Assembly: GCA_001839685.1 (NCBI GenBank) | Contig: MLAK01000696.1 | Span: 1 to 36,535, forward strand | Length of the DNA: 36,535 bases | Reading direction: 5' to 3' | DNA from: Tritrichomonas foetus | Lineage: Eukaryota; Parabasalia; Tritrichomonadida; Tritrichomonadidae | Shown: piece by piece, positions 9,443-19,069 of the stretch | Layout: every line of letters starts with the position of its first letter | Position numbering within the stretch: the first letter of the stretch is position 1 | The notes under the pieces: model-generated | What the model saw: only the letters and a program-made list of their open reading frames with translations | Told to the model about the DNA's origin: nothing | Databases searched by the model: none | Made by a program: the position numbers and the translations under genes

Positions 9443-10168
9443 TCAATAAAAATCGTCATCAGCGAAATCATCAATCTTGCCATCACATTTGTAAAAAGAA
9501 TTAAAATGACTGCCTGCGAATAGTTCTGGATTTAAAGGCCTTAATTCTTCAAGCTGTAAACAAATTGGTGCGAAATTGTTATTTGTCAAATTTTCATTAA
9601 ATTGAGGAATGACATCGATTAAACACTTTATATTGGTGATATCACCAAAAGTAAAGTTACATGGCTCAGGATTTAATTCTAGGATTTCATTGTTATTGTG
9701 ATCATTTTCATTGGCAGGTGAAAATGGTTGATTCATTTCATGAAGGATGTTAAAAATATCTTGTGAAATTATTGTTGCATTTGATTCATGTGAATTAGCA
9801 TCAATATCGATATCCTGATTTTCCATTGAATCGCCTATAATAACTCTGTTAATAAGTTCTCTTTCAGCATCATCGATTTCATGGAGATTTTGTTCGCTGT
9901 CATACTTTTTCATAATTTTGAGCAACTTTTCTTTGTTTTCTTTACTTCTGTTGTACAAAGACGATAAAATACAATTCCTTACTACTGTGTTTCCTAAAGA
10001 GTGCTTAGGAACAAGGAATTCACGACTAACTTCTGCTTTGAATTCTCCAATTTTTTTATTGAAATTCCACTTCTTGAAATCGTAAATTATGTCGCCATGT
10101 CTAGTGGTCATTCGAATTTGGCTTATTTGGAATGTCCTCTCGTTTTTGTTTGCGCTGAGCCTTCCCAT
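9443..10168 (-). CDS. Hypothetical protein, 241 residues, acidic C-terminus
   Basis: I do not recognise this protein. The N-terminal 100 residues are basic and may fold as a small domain (QIRMTTRHGDIIYDFKKWNF, then KHSLGNTVVRNCILSSLYNR). A helical linker rich in Asp, Glu and Asn follows. The last 80 residues are acidic and end in an aromatic-acidic tail, FADDDFY. A basic N-terminal domain joined to an acidic tail could suit a nuclear or DNA-associated factor, but no known DNA-binding motif can be named. There is no signal peptide or membrane segment. The start is the ATG at 10168. Just upstream are two copies of a 17-base repeat, listed separately. Confidence 0.8.
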   Translation of the reverse strand: MGRLSANKNERTFQISQIRMTTRHGDIIYDFKKWNFNKKIGEFKAEVSREFLVPKHSLGNTVVRNCILSSLYNRSKENKEKLLKIMKKYDSEQNLHEIDDAERELINRVIIGDSMENQDIDIDANSHESNATIISQDIFNILHEMNQPFSPANENDHNNNEILELNPEPCNFTFGDITNIKCLIDVIPQFNENLTNNNFAPICLQLEELRPLNPELFAGSHFNSFYKCDGKIDDFADDDFY

Positions 10169-10196
10169 CTTGAGTAAATTTTTAAATAAAAAAATC

Positions 10197-10270
10197 CATG
10201 GAACTTTTCAAATTAACACCTATTGAAAATGTACAAATGTATAAATTGAAATTCATGGAACTTTTCAAAT
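10197..10270 (-). repeat. 17-base direct repeat in the promoter of the 241-residue gene
   Basis: CATGGAACTTTTCAAAT occurs at 10197-10213 and again at 10254-10270, 57 bases apart, 29-102 bases upstream of the gene start at 10168. Read on the gene's strand it contains GAAAAGTTC, close to GAAAAAGTTC motifs ahead of two other genes. It could be a paired protein-binding site. Confidence 0.6.
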
Positions 10271-10539
10271 GAAGTTGATCTCAATTCTTTCAATTTGTTT
10301 CAAATTGTCTGAAAAATTGCTTACAAAAATCGAATGAAATTTCATGACTTTCAATGAAACTATGAAAACGAAAAATGGACTGAAAATAATTGGTCGAAGA
10401 TTCATTTAAAAGTGGCAATATTTAACGTTTGAAATGCATTTGAGATTTAAATGATTATGATCTGTTAAAGTTTCGAATAATGAAGCATACCAAATGTCAT
10501 CGTGATAAACTTTGACGAATACAAAAATCTTCTTTGTAA

Positions 10540-10642
10540 GCATCAGAGTTTCCCTAAGAAATGTTTCAATGGTAGTGAGCTTTTTCTAAAAAAATTCTAA
10601 GGCGTCTCAATTTATCCATCATTATACAGGAAACTCTGATGC
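10540..10642. repeat. 103-bp segment bounded by perfect 14-bp inverted repeats
   Basis: GCATCAGAGTTTCC (10540-10553) is answered by its exact reverse complement at 10629-10642. It could be a tiny non-autonomous transposon or a stem with a 75-base loop. No clear target duplication flanks it and the interior holds no gene. Confidence 0.6.
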
Positions 10643-11268
10643 CAATTCATCAAATATGAGAGAGGAAAATAAAAAAATACGATCTTTGATCAATATTAAA
10701 AAAATTGTGGCATCTTTGAAAAGGCTCTGTCACTAAGTCTGTCAATCAAGTGTACCCACTCAAAATAAACGTCACTATTTTAGATCAAATGTACCCAAGG
10801 GGAATGAAACAGCACTTTTCGGGAAAAAAGTGTTGAATTTAAATTTCATAATTCCAATATATATTTTATCAATTAAATATCCGCAAAATATGAAGGAGTA
10901 TTCATATTATTCACTAGTATTATAACATTTTTTTGGAAATATGCAAATATTTCAAAGAAAATCACTTTAATTTCTACACGTAATCGTAAATTAAACAAGA
11001 TCTTGATTCTAGTAATTCATAATTTTTCCCCAAATCAACTTTTCTGCTTGATTCTTCGAAATATGAAAGGCTTATCTAATAATTTTGAGTAAATACATCT
11101 CAGATTAGATTATTTAAGGGAATTCATATTTAGATATGTGAGAATTTCTATATCATAGTATTGATAGATAATTATATGATAAAAACAAGAAAAAGAAGAA
11201 ATCATAGAAAAATAAAATAAAAACCAAAATTCAATATTTTCATGATATTTAAAATAATACAAATAAAA

Positions 11269-14200
11269 TTATTGGTTATTATAGTGATGATTTTCATTGT
11301 TTGGAATACAATTCGAAAGAAAATCAACTGCTCGAGCAAAATTTTTACCTGAATAACCTGATTCTTTCGCTTTAGAAAAGATAAAATTAATATTACGTTG
11401 ATTCTTTTCATTTTTGCTTTGATAAGCTTGGATTAGTTCAAGTAATTGAATTGAAACAGATGGTTTCATTGGGAACTTAATCTGATCTGATTCTTCACCT
11501 GTTATAATTTTGATGATTTTAGAAAGAATATCATTGGCCTCTTCCATCATTGATGCTGGAATCATTTGATTGATTTGTTGCTCTAATTCTCGATTTTGTT
11601 TTTTAATAATTACCAAGTTCTTTTGATTTGATATAAGTTCTTTTATACAGTAAAGTGTATCCATATTTGAAACACTTTCTTGATTAAATGATTCTTTAAT
11701 AAGTTTTTCTATAGTTTCTTGTTGAGTGAGAAGCATGTTGATTTTCACAAATAAATCAGCTTCGTCGTTGAAGTTCATTAATTTATGAATATTTCTAATC
11801 AATCTTTGATTTGTATCATTATCTTTCTTCAGTTTACTGATTAAATCAGGGATCTCTTCAATTTGTAATGAGTTTAATGAAGATGGAGAATTTGAAAAAA
11901 TAATTTTCTGTATATTATTAATTATTGTTTGATATGTTTTATTTTCCATGAGTATTTCTTGAGTGTCATGACCAGTCTTTTCGTATCTTTCTTGTAATTG
12001 ATTTAATTTATCTATCATTTGCTTTTTACCACCTTTAGTAATTTTCAGTTCTTCAATAAGATCAGATTTTTCTTTTCGAATAGATTCGAAATCATTTTGT
12101 AAACTTGTGATTAATTCTTGAGATTTTTCATAATCTTGTTGTAAAGAAAGATAAGCAGATCGAGTCTCTTCATATTTCTTATTTATAACTTCCTTTTTAT
12201 GAGTTTCTGCTGATAAATCTGCTTGTACTGTTTCGATTTGCTGAGATAATTGACTTTGGATTTTTTTCATTAAAATTTGATGTTGAGTTTCATTAGTTCG
12301 AATTTTATTTTGAAGTTCTTCTATTTTTCCAAGGAGATTGTTTTCATTTTCACTTTTAGACTGTCTAGATATCATTAACTCCTGCTTTAAGTGTGACACT
12401 TTATCCATTATATTTGTGAATTTGATTTTATCATTTTCAATTTTACTCTTCAAAGCATCATTTTCATTTGCTTGATGCAAATTTGTTTCTGTTAATTGTT
12501 CAAGAAGAGATTTTAATCTTCTAATTTCTTGAAGAATTACATTTGTTGGTCTTGAATCACCTTCTTGATAGATTGCAAAAATTATCTGTTTAAAGTCATT
12601 ATGATATTCATTGATTTCGTCTTTTAATTCTTCAACAAGTTCATTTTGCTTTAGTCTTTTTGCATTTTCGGTTTTTATTTGAGCAGCTAAGCTATCAATT
12701 TGTTTGAGATATTCCTTTACTTTCAATTTTTCAAGTTTCAAGTTATTTCTTTCTGCATCTAAATCACTTTGAAGTTTTTGATTAGCAGAGTCAATTGAAG
12801 TTACAATTTTTTCTGATGCTTGTCTGGATTTTTCTGCTTTTTCTGTAATTTCTTTTACTTCTTTTTCATATTCGTCCATTGTGTCTTTCAATATTAATTC
12901 TGTTTTCGCCTTTTCTTTTTTTATTGAATCAATATGACTTTCAAGTTCTTCAATTTTTAATAACAAGTTCGAATTTTGTTCATGAAATTCTGCTTGTTCA
13001 CTTGTCATGCGAACTTGAATTTCACGTTTCGATGTTTGTAATTCCATTATTTCACGTTTAGCTTTTGTTAATTGGTCTTTTAATGTTGTTACTTGTTTAT
13101 TTAATGGATCTATTTCAATTTTAAGATGATTGATTGTATTTTTCTGCTTTTCATTCTCATCTGAAAGTTTATTTACTTTCGTTTCAAGCATTGTGTTTTC
13201 ATCAAGAAGAGCTGTTAGTCTTTTTGTTGATTCATCTTTATTTTCTCTCTGTTGAATCAATTTTCTCAATGATTTAGTTAAACTTGCATTTTCTTCTGAC
13301 TTTTCTCTGTTTTCATTTCTTAAAGTTTCCATTTCAGTATTAATTTTAGACAATTCCGCAGTTTTAGATTTAATTGCTTCTTTATACTCTTTAATTTCCT
13401 CTTTTGCACGAGCAAATGAAGAAGCAATCTTTTTCATTTGTGAAATTTGCTCATCAACCTTTGTTTGTAAAATATAATTTTTAGTTTGTAAATCAGAATT
13501 GGCTGCTTTTAGTTTAATTGATTCGGCAATAACTTTCATTTCTATTTCAGTTGGTTGTCTTTTTCCTTGTTGTTCAACATTTTCTTGTTCTTTATCATCG
13601 TTATTTCCTGCAGATCCTTTATTAGTATTTATCTGTTGATTAGCTTTTTCAATTTGTTGTTTAGCCAAATCTTCACGAACTTGGGCATGCATTTTTGCCT
13701 CTTCAACTTGTCTTTGAGCAAAACTATTAGCTTCTTGGATTTGTGATTCAGCAACTTTGGTAAATCGAGTGAATTTTTCTTGAATTTCTTCATTTTCTCT
13801 CTTTAATTCAATAATATTCTTATTTTTGGATTCATTATCTTTCATAAGAAGTGAAATTTGTTTCTTTTGTTTTTCAATCAAGGCTACAAGTTTCGAATTG
13901 TTTTCTTTATTATCAATTTTGTTGATTTGATCTTTCAAAGCGGCGATTTCTGAATCTTTATTTTGAATATTATGTTGAAGTTTTTCAATACATGAAAGTG
14001 ACTGCTTAAGAATTGTATTTTTATCTGTAATTGTCTTTTTGGATGCAGTATTTTCTTGTAAAAGTGAAGAATTTGTTTGCTTCAATGATTCATTTTCTTT
14101 TGTAAGATTTTCATTTTTTGTCTTTAAATTTTCGTTTTCTTTTTTGAGTTTTTCTATTTGTTCAAGTAATTGTGAGTCAGTTTGATAAGTATTTGTTGTT

Positions 14201-15072
14201 TCTTCATATTTCTTCTTCCAATTTTCGCATTCTTCAGTTTTGTCTTCCAAATTTGCTTGCATGTCATAAAATGTTCGTAATTTTTCTGTTTTTTCTAACA
14301 CCTCTTTCATTAATTGATCATTTTGATTTTTTTGATGCTGAATTTCTTGTTCTAAGTCTTTTGTCTTCGAAACATCGATTGAATGTATTTTCAATTGTTC
14401 AATTTCCGCTTTTAATGCTTTTTCTGTTTCTGAATGTGAAGTTTCCATTTTGAGAATCACTTTGTTCAATTTTTCAACTTCTTCATGGTCACAATTTATA
14501 CTTTCTTTGTGCTGACTTGCGTTTTTAATGATAAAGTGGCATTGCTGAACGATATGCAAAATCGCGTTTTTCATTTGGAGCCTAAAATGATTAATCTCCA
14601 TTAAAAACTCCTGTGAAAAGTCAAAAAGTATTGTTCGCATTTGTAATGAATATGATCGTATAATTGAAGCTTCAAAGAAAAAGTGATTGCATAATTTCAT
14701 TGTTGATAAATGTTTTACATTTTCTTGATTCAAAGCAAATTTTAATAGCATTGATCTCACTTTTTCATTTGAATTGATAATATTCGATATTTTTGAATTT
14801 TCAGAAAGCTCGGAAATATCAAAATTTGGATTGATTTTGTTTAGTAAAGCCGATAAAAATACTTCCCTTTCGCTATTTAAATAGATTTCAATGAACGATT
14901 CCATGTTTTTAACAATTCTAAATCGAAAATCACTCGTCAATAATTGGTTGCAATAAGATGTTGAAACTATTTCTTCACAAATCGCATCTAAAACTTTTTC
15001 GAATGTCTCTTTACGTTGTTGGAATAGGGTATTGGCCACGTTTATCGAAGGTGTGGTAGAAAAATCATTCAT
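11269..15072 (-). CDS. Giant coiled-coil protein, putative cytoskeletal or centrosomal scaffold
   Basis: A 1267-residue protein. The first about 195 residues form a non-coiled helical domain with hydrophobic and aromatic residues (starts MNDFSTTPSINVANTLF). From about 200 to about 1040 the sequence is nearly unbroken coiled coil, dominated by Glu, Lys, Gln, Asn and Leu heptads, with a polar break near 500-525. A C-terminal helical domain (about 1050-1250) ends in an Asn/His tail. Such rods serve as centrosomal, basal-body, Golgi or striated-fibre scaffolds. The sequence does not say which, and similarity to myosin tail or SMC would be expected by composition alone. There is no ATP-binding motif, so it is not an SMC or motor. 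The AACGA motif (minus strand, 15083-15087) lies just upstream of the ATG at 15072. The gene is certain, the role unknown. Confidence 0.92.
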   Translation of the reverse strand: MNDFSTTPSINVANTLFQQRKETFEKVLDAICEEIVSTSYCNQLLTSDFRFRIVKNMESFIEIYLNSEREVFLSALLNKINPNFDISELSENSKISNIINSNEKVRSMLLKFALNQENVKHLSTMKLCNHFFFEASIIRSYSLQMRTILFDFSQEFLMEINHFRLQMKNAILHIVQQCHFIIKNASQHKESINCDHEEVEKLNKVILKMETSHSETEKALKAEIEQLKIHSIDVSKTKDLEQEIQHQKNQNDQLMKEVLEKTEKLRTFYDMQANLEDKTEECENWKKKYEETTNTYQTDSQLLEQIEKLKKENENLKTKNENLTKENESLKQTNSSLLQENTASKKTITDKNTILKQSLSCIEKLQHNIQNKDSEIAALKDQINKIDNKENNSKLVALIEKQKKQISLLMKDNESKNKNIIELKRENEEIQEKFTRFTKVAESQIQEANSFAQRQVEEAKMHAQVREDLAKQQIEKANQQINTNKGSAGNNDDKEQENVEQQGKRQPTEIEMKVIAESIKLKAANSDLQTKNYILQTKVDEQISQMKKIASSFARAKEEIKEYKEAIKSKTAELSKINTEMETLRNENREKSEENASLTKSLRKLIQQRENKDESTKRLTALLDENTMLETKVNKLSDENEKQKNTINHLKIEIDPLNKQVTTLKDQLTKAKREIMELQTSKREIQVRMTSEQAEFHEQNSNLLLKIEELESHIDSIKKEKAKTELILKDTMDEYEKEVKEITEKAEKSRQASEKIVTSIDSANQKLQSDLDAERNNLKLEKLKVKEYLKQIDSLAAQIKTENAKRLKQNELVEELKDEINEYHNDFKQIIFAIYQEGDSRPTNVILQEIRRLKSLLEQLTETNLHQANENDALKSKIENDKIKFTNIMDKVSHLKQELMISRQSKSENENNLLGKIEELQNKIRTNETQHQILMKKIQSQLSQQIETVQADLSAETHKKEVINKKYEETRSAYLSLQQDYEKSQELITSLQNDFESIRKEKSDLIEELKITKGGKKQMIDKLNQLQERYEKTGHDTQEILMENKTYQTIINNIQKIIFSNSPSSLNSLQIEEIPDLISKLKKDNDTNQRLIRNIHKLMNFNDEADLFVKINMLLTQQETIEKLIKESFNQESVSNMDTLYCIKELISNQKNLVIIKKQNRELEQQINQMIPASMMEEANDILSKIIKIITGEESDQIKFPMKPSVSIQLLELIQAYQSKNEKNQRNINFIFSKAKESGYSGKNFARAVDFLSNCIPNNENHHYNNQ

Positions 15073-15523
15073 TGGCGAATTGTCGTTTATAATTTAATAT
15101 CGGAATTTACCAAAAACCGAAAAATAAATTCACCTATTTAAATAATCAAAATCACTTTGTATGATTATTGGCGATTTTCAGAAACTTAGACAATATTTTG
15201 AATGAGAACATTGTTAGAAACTATGAATATCCATTCATTGAAAAAGTAGGAGATTTTATAATGGTGAAGTCAAATAAAAGCTGTATATTTACTCATTGTT
15301 CTAAATAATCTCAAGTAATTGTATTGGTTCAAACTATATATTGATAAACATAGAAAAGAATTGATATTTTGAAATTGGATTAAAACCGACCCATTCTAAT
15401 TCGAAAATGATGTATTTGTTTCCTTTTTGAGTAAATTTTGCATTATTAGCTTCACTAAATATAAATAGTTACAATATTAATAATTTAAGTCAACAAGTTG
15501 AGCTTTATGTTTAGTATAAGATA
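15073..15523. other. Intergenic region
   Basis: These 451 AT-rich bases lie between two minus-strand genes. They hold the promoter of the coiled-coil gene and the 3' region of the enkurin gene. No gene or repeat family is seen. Confidence 0.4.
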
Positions 15524-16246
15524 TTATTCTGTTATATATACATTTTGTCTGGAAAAAGTCTTAATATCTTCTTCAATTTGAGCCATTTGAGATTCCATTT
15601 CTTCTTTTCTCTTTCTGAAACTCATATGATCTTGTCCAAAGCTCATTGCGCTGTATCTTTTCTTGATATCTGCCAAATTTTCATTCAATCCCTCCAAGAT
15701 TGTTTCTTTTTCGTCTTCAGTGAGTAAACGACACCTTGTTTCAGTGTCTTCAGGCATTGAAGATTCTCTTACATTATCCCAATAAGTAGCTTCTGCTTCA
15801 AATTCTTCTTGCACACGACCAAGATACTTTGGAACCTTTCCGAAATCTTTTTTATCAGTATACCATGTTTGTGGCTTGTCAGGATGGAGTTTCTTAGTTT
15901 TTGGAGCACTCTTCCAGTTATCCAAAATGAGGTTCTTCTTTTGATGTTGAGCTGCTTTTGGTATTTCATTTTGTCTTGGTACAGGTGGTTTATTCAAAGT
16001 TTCTTGTCCATGAGGCATTGTTCGTTGTTTAGGTGGCAAATCTTTGCAGACTGAATGTTTCTTCAAAAATTTCTTGGGATCTTTATGGATAACATCAGCA
16101 GGCTCACCCATTGTTCCATGTCCTCTTTTTTTGGCTGTTTCAAAAGCAGTAGAACCAGAGAACTTACTCACGTGAAGTGGATCTTTAATGATAACTGGAG
16201 GTGGTTTTGGGATTAAGCTGTAAATTGATTCTTCTTCTTCAAACAT
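15524..16246 (-). CDS. ENKUR: Enkurin, microtubule/axoneme-associated adaptor
   Basis: A 240-residue protein that closely follows animal enkurin, a calmodulin- and TRPC-binding adaptor that is also a microtubule inner protein of cilia. The N-terminus has ESIYSLIPKPPP, matching the enkurin start. The middle has DPKKFLKKHSVCKDLPPK and a Pro-rich KPPVPR. The C-terminal enkurin domain runs from about FGKVPKYLGRVQEE (about 135) to the end, with LTEDEKETILEGLNEN and an ending QNVYITE. The start is placed at the ATG at 16246. The frame stays open upstream, but only from a non-ATG codon, and human enkurin also begins a few residues before SIY. TCATT lies 8-12 bases upstream of this ATG. The length is near the usual 256. 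It lies next to a SHIPPO-repeat gene, a second probable axonemal protein. Confidence 0.95.
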   Translation of the reverse strand: MFEEEESIYSLIPKPPPVIIKDPLHVSKFSGSTAFETAKKRGHGTMGEPADVIHKDPKKFLKKHSVCKDLPPKQRTMPHGQETLNKPPVPRQNEIPKAAQHQKKNLILDNWKSAPKTKKLHPDKPQTWYTDKKDFGKVPKYLGRVQEEFEAEATYWDNVRESSMPEDTETRCRLLTEDEKETILEGLNENLADIKKRYSAMSFGQDHMSFRKRKEEMESQMAQIEEDIKTFSRQNVYITE

Positions 16247-16868
16247 GATGATTAATGAAATGTAACGAATATTTTCCAACAACTCGTTAAAAGACCTCAA
16301 AAAGTCATTGATGCGAAATTTCTATCAAAAAAATTGGAAAAAGATGTTAACATCATTTTTAGCAGTTATTTTTATTGTTCAATATTTAATCGGAATTTTA
16401 AACAAAACTCTGCGCAATGATAAAGATTTTGGAAAGCTCACTCAATATTACTTAGCATGATAACATAATATGGTTTGCGAGTTCAAGTTTTGAGATAAAT
16501 TCGAATTAGTTATAAATCTTGATATACTTGTGGTGACTACCATCCTTAGTATTACATAGGTGAGACAACTCACGTCCAACCCATTAATATTGTACGAATA
16601 AAACCTTAATAATTGTTTTTTCCGAAATATGTTTATTTGTTGAAGAATTCTGATGCTCTACATGATTTTCATCTTAGGAACATTCATGAATAAGCCTGAA
16701 ATACATATATATTTATTCTTTATATCGCAAAAAGAATCACTTCAACAAATTTTAGGCATTAATTTCATCAATCATTCAAAATTTACAACAAAAACATGAA
16801 AAAAACATAAAAATAATGATTGCAATTAACAAAAACATACTCATAGTATTTTTATAAAACAAAACCAT
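16247..16868. other. Intergenic region
   Basis: These 622 AT-rich bases lie between enkurin and the SHIPPO gene, both on the minus strand. Apart from the enkurin promoter I see no feature. Confidence 0.4.
16254..16258 (-). promoter_or_regulatory. Candidate Initiator TCATT upstream of enkurin
   Basis: On the minus strand TCATT is read from 16258 to 16254, with its A 10 bases before the ATG at 16246. It supports choosing that ATG. The context TTTCATTAATC is shared with the glycosyltransferase promoter at 31384-31393. Confidence 0.5.
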
Positions 16869-18065
16869 TCAAATTGCCACAAGGTCAAGTGTTTCTCTTC
16901 TTCCAATTGTGAATTTCGGCCCGCGTAGAGATGACCCATTATAGTAATATCCGGGCGTCTCTTCGGGACCGGGCAGCTTCGTTCTCACATGCATTGTTGC
17001 AGATGGCGCTCTTCTTCTGGTCGCATCCATATTCGGCATATAAGCGCCTGGTCCAGGCGAAATTGTATTTGCATCATTTGTCCGGGTTCGTTGATGGAGA
17101 GTTGATTTTCTTGCCTCGTTTGCAAACTTTGGTTGGACATTATAGGCGCCTGGCCCGGGATTGTCGATTCGTGAATCTCTGAATTCTCCGTGGCGATAAC
17201 TCATTGTTGACTTTTTGGCATCACTTCCGAGAGGCGGTGGAACGTAATTGGGCCCAGGTGTATCAGTTACATCATTTTTTGTATGTCTTGATGCGAGCGA
17301 AATTTTAGGACCGGCTCCAACAGTTGTGGGCAGCGAGCGATAAGGAGCAGTGATTGGTCGATTTGATGACTCATGACGTCCTTTCATTGTATATTTCGGA
17401 GCGCTTTTCTTACTGGCATCATTTGGCGAATAAGCACCAGGGCCGGGTGTTACATATGCTTGGGTATCTCTTGGTCGGGAATGAAAAGTCGGTGCTGTGC
17501 CGCCAAGAGACCGTTTAACATCATAGTCAGATGGGCCAGGTGTGACATCATTTGAACGGCTATTTGGTCGGATATGCATTGTTGCTGACGGCGCCCTTCT
17601 TTTAGTAGCATTATAGTCTGGCATATAAGCACCTGGTCCAGGTGAAGCGGTTCCAATTTCGTTTGTTTTTGTTCGTTGATGAAGAGTCGATTTTTGTGCT
17701 TCATTGGCAAATTTTGGCTGTACGTTGTAGGCGCCTGGTCCAGGATTATCGATTCGTGAATCTCTAGCTTCTCCGTGGCGATAACTCATTGTAGATTTTT
17801 TGGCATCACTTCCTAAAGGCGGTGGAACGTAATTTGGCCCGGGTGTGTCAGCAATACCTCTTTCGTTTGCGCGAGAATGAAGGGAATATTTCGGACCTTC
17901 ACCGACTGTCGTTGGAAGTGCTCGATAAGGTGCTGTAGTTGGTCGATCGGCTGTTGGATGTCTACTTTTGAGGGTATATTGAGGACCAGTGTTTTTCCCG
18001 CGAGTTTCGTAAGCGCCTGGGCCTGGGTTGGATTCTCTGTGTCCTGTACAGCGAGCGAAAAGCAT
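16869..18065 (-). CDS. SHIPPO/STPGR (sperm-tail PG-rich repeat) protein
   Basis: A 398-residue basic protein built of about nine PGP(G/N)xY repeats: NPGPGAY at 13, TPGPNY at 74, NPGPGAY at 107, SPGPGAY at 141, TPGPSDY at 175, TPGPGAY at 206, TPGPNY at 269, NPGPGAY at 302 and SPGPGAY at 336. Between them lie basic segments such as KKSTMSYRHGE and STLHQRT. STPGR proteins (ODF3/CIMAP family) bind inside or along axonemal and cortical microtubules, so a flagellar or axostylar role is likely. The protein contains a large internal duplication with a 195-residue period (about 29-166 and 224-361). Base composition is clearly GC-richer than its neighbours because of the Pro/Gly/Arg codons. The start is the ATG at 18065, after a run of T on the plus strand. 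Confidence 0.93.
   Translation of the reverse strand: MLFARCTGHRESNPGPGAYETRGKNTGPQYTLKSRHPTADRPTTAPYRALPTTVGEGPKYSLHSRANERGIADTPGPNYVPPPLGSDAKKSTMSYRHGEARDSRIDNPGPGAYNVQPKFANEAQKSTLHQRTKTNEIGTASPGPGAYMPDYNATKRRAPSATMHIRPNSRSNDVTPGPSDYDVKRSLGGTAPTFHSRPRDTQAYVTPGPGAYSPNDASKKSAPKYTMKGRHESSNRPITAPYRSLPTTVGAGPKISLASRHTKNDVTDTPGPNYVPPPLGSDAKKSTMSYRHGEFRDSRIDNPGPGAYNVQPKFANEARKSTLHQRTRTNDANTISPGPGAYMPNMDATRRRAPSATMHVRTKLPGPEETPGYYYNGSSLRGPKFTIGRRETLDLVAI
16983..17981 (-). repeat. Internal 585-bp-period duplication within the SHIPPO gene
   Basis: The stretches 17568-17981 and 16983-17396 encode near-identical 138-residue blocks. For example TPGPNYVPPPLGSDAKKSTM begins at residue 74 and again at 269, and ATMH occurs at 161 and 356. 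The offset is constant at 585 bases through most of the block, indicating a tandem in-gene duplication with few indels. Confidence 0.85.
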
Positions 18066-19069
18066 TCTTAATTTTTTATTTTTTTTTTTTCATATCCGAA
18101 CAGATATACATTTAAATATTGAATAGTTATATTTCATGTTTTACAATTAATATCTACTTTTTCTGTGCTTACATAGTCTGGAATGAGGAAAGAAAGACCA
18201 TATAAGTTCGTAAAAAGCTTTAAATTCATTAACTTTTTGAATAAAAATGATTCATATCGATGAATTTGATGGATCAACTCGAAAGAGTTATATATCATCG
18301 ACTTATAACTGTGTTTTATAACGGTCAAAATAATTTGTGGAGTGAATTAGACTGTTTGATCTTAATAAAAAAATTATTAATTATTTTCATTTTAATATAA
18401 ATAAAAGTAAATAGTTAAATGAAGTTCTTTCTTTAGATATTTTCATGAAGTTGTATTTTGTCTTTTCCCTTTTTGATAGAAAGTATTGGATCAATTTATC
18501 TGTCCATTTTTAAAAACCGTAACTTTAGCGAGTTCTTTTATGGAAAATCTTTAATGAACGTTTTTTCGATAAAATACTGATAAAGTTCTTCCTTTTAACG
18601 AATTTCTGTGAATAGATCCTGAATGTTAGTTTTTCAACAACATTTTTGCTCAGAAACCCTGCTATCTCTTCACTTGTCTGAAGGGGTGGAGGGGAATCAT
18701 CAGAGCGAAGGAAACATACTTTTTTGAGATAAAATTCGAGAATAAATCAAAAAAATATCTGGCTGACAAAACCGTTTTTAAATGGCCACATATATTTTGA
18801 AAGTATGTTTGGTCATTACATCGACATTCCTCATTTTTTTAATTTTGATAACTTTACATTTAAAAAGTTCATGTACATCTATATATTCATATATTTCAAT
18901 TTATTTAGATGATATGTACATATCACGATTATTATATCATGAAACGTCAAGATATATCAGTTTTATACATGAACATTTCATATAACACTATATACAACAA
19001 CAAAAAGGATTTAAATGAATAAAAAATGAGAGATTCAAATTAATAAAATATTCTTACAATTTAATTAAT
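18066..19069. other. 1-kb intergenic region, no supported gene
   Basis: It lies between the PDE stop and the SHIPPO start, both minus strand. A purine-rich, GC-richer patch at about 18676-18710 stands out from the AT-rich background. An open frame at 18782-18985 with a hydrophobic N-terminus has no other support. Confidence 0.4.

Larger units (their letters stand above)
10169..11268. other. 1.1-kb intergenic region with repeats, no gene
   Basis: No reading frame of note. It contains a 17-base direct repeat near 10197 and 10254 and a perfect 14-bp inverted repeat enclosing 10540-10642, both listed separately. There is also a loose pair of GTACCCA-containing stretches near 10750 and 10788. The rest is AT-rich and featureless. 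Confidence 0.5.

Noticed and set aside
16247..16300. 18-residue N-terminal extension of enkurin
   Set aside because: It begins with TTG, and the internal ATG at 16246 fits both the enkurin N-terminus and the Initiator spacing.
18782..18985. 67-residue frame with a hydrophobic N-terminus
   Set aside because: No promoter motif, no recognisable family, and composition typical of chance frames in AT-rich intergenic DNA.
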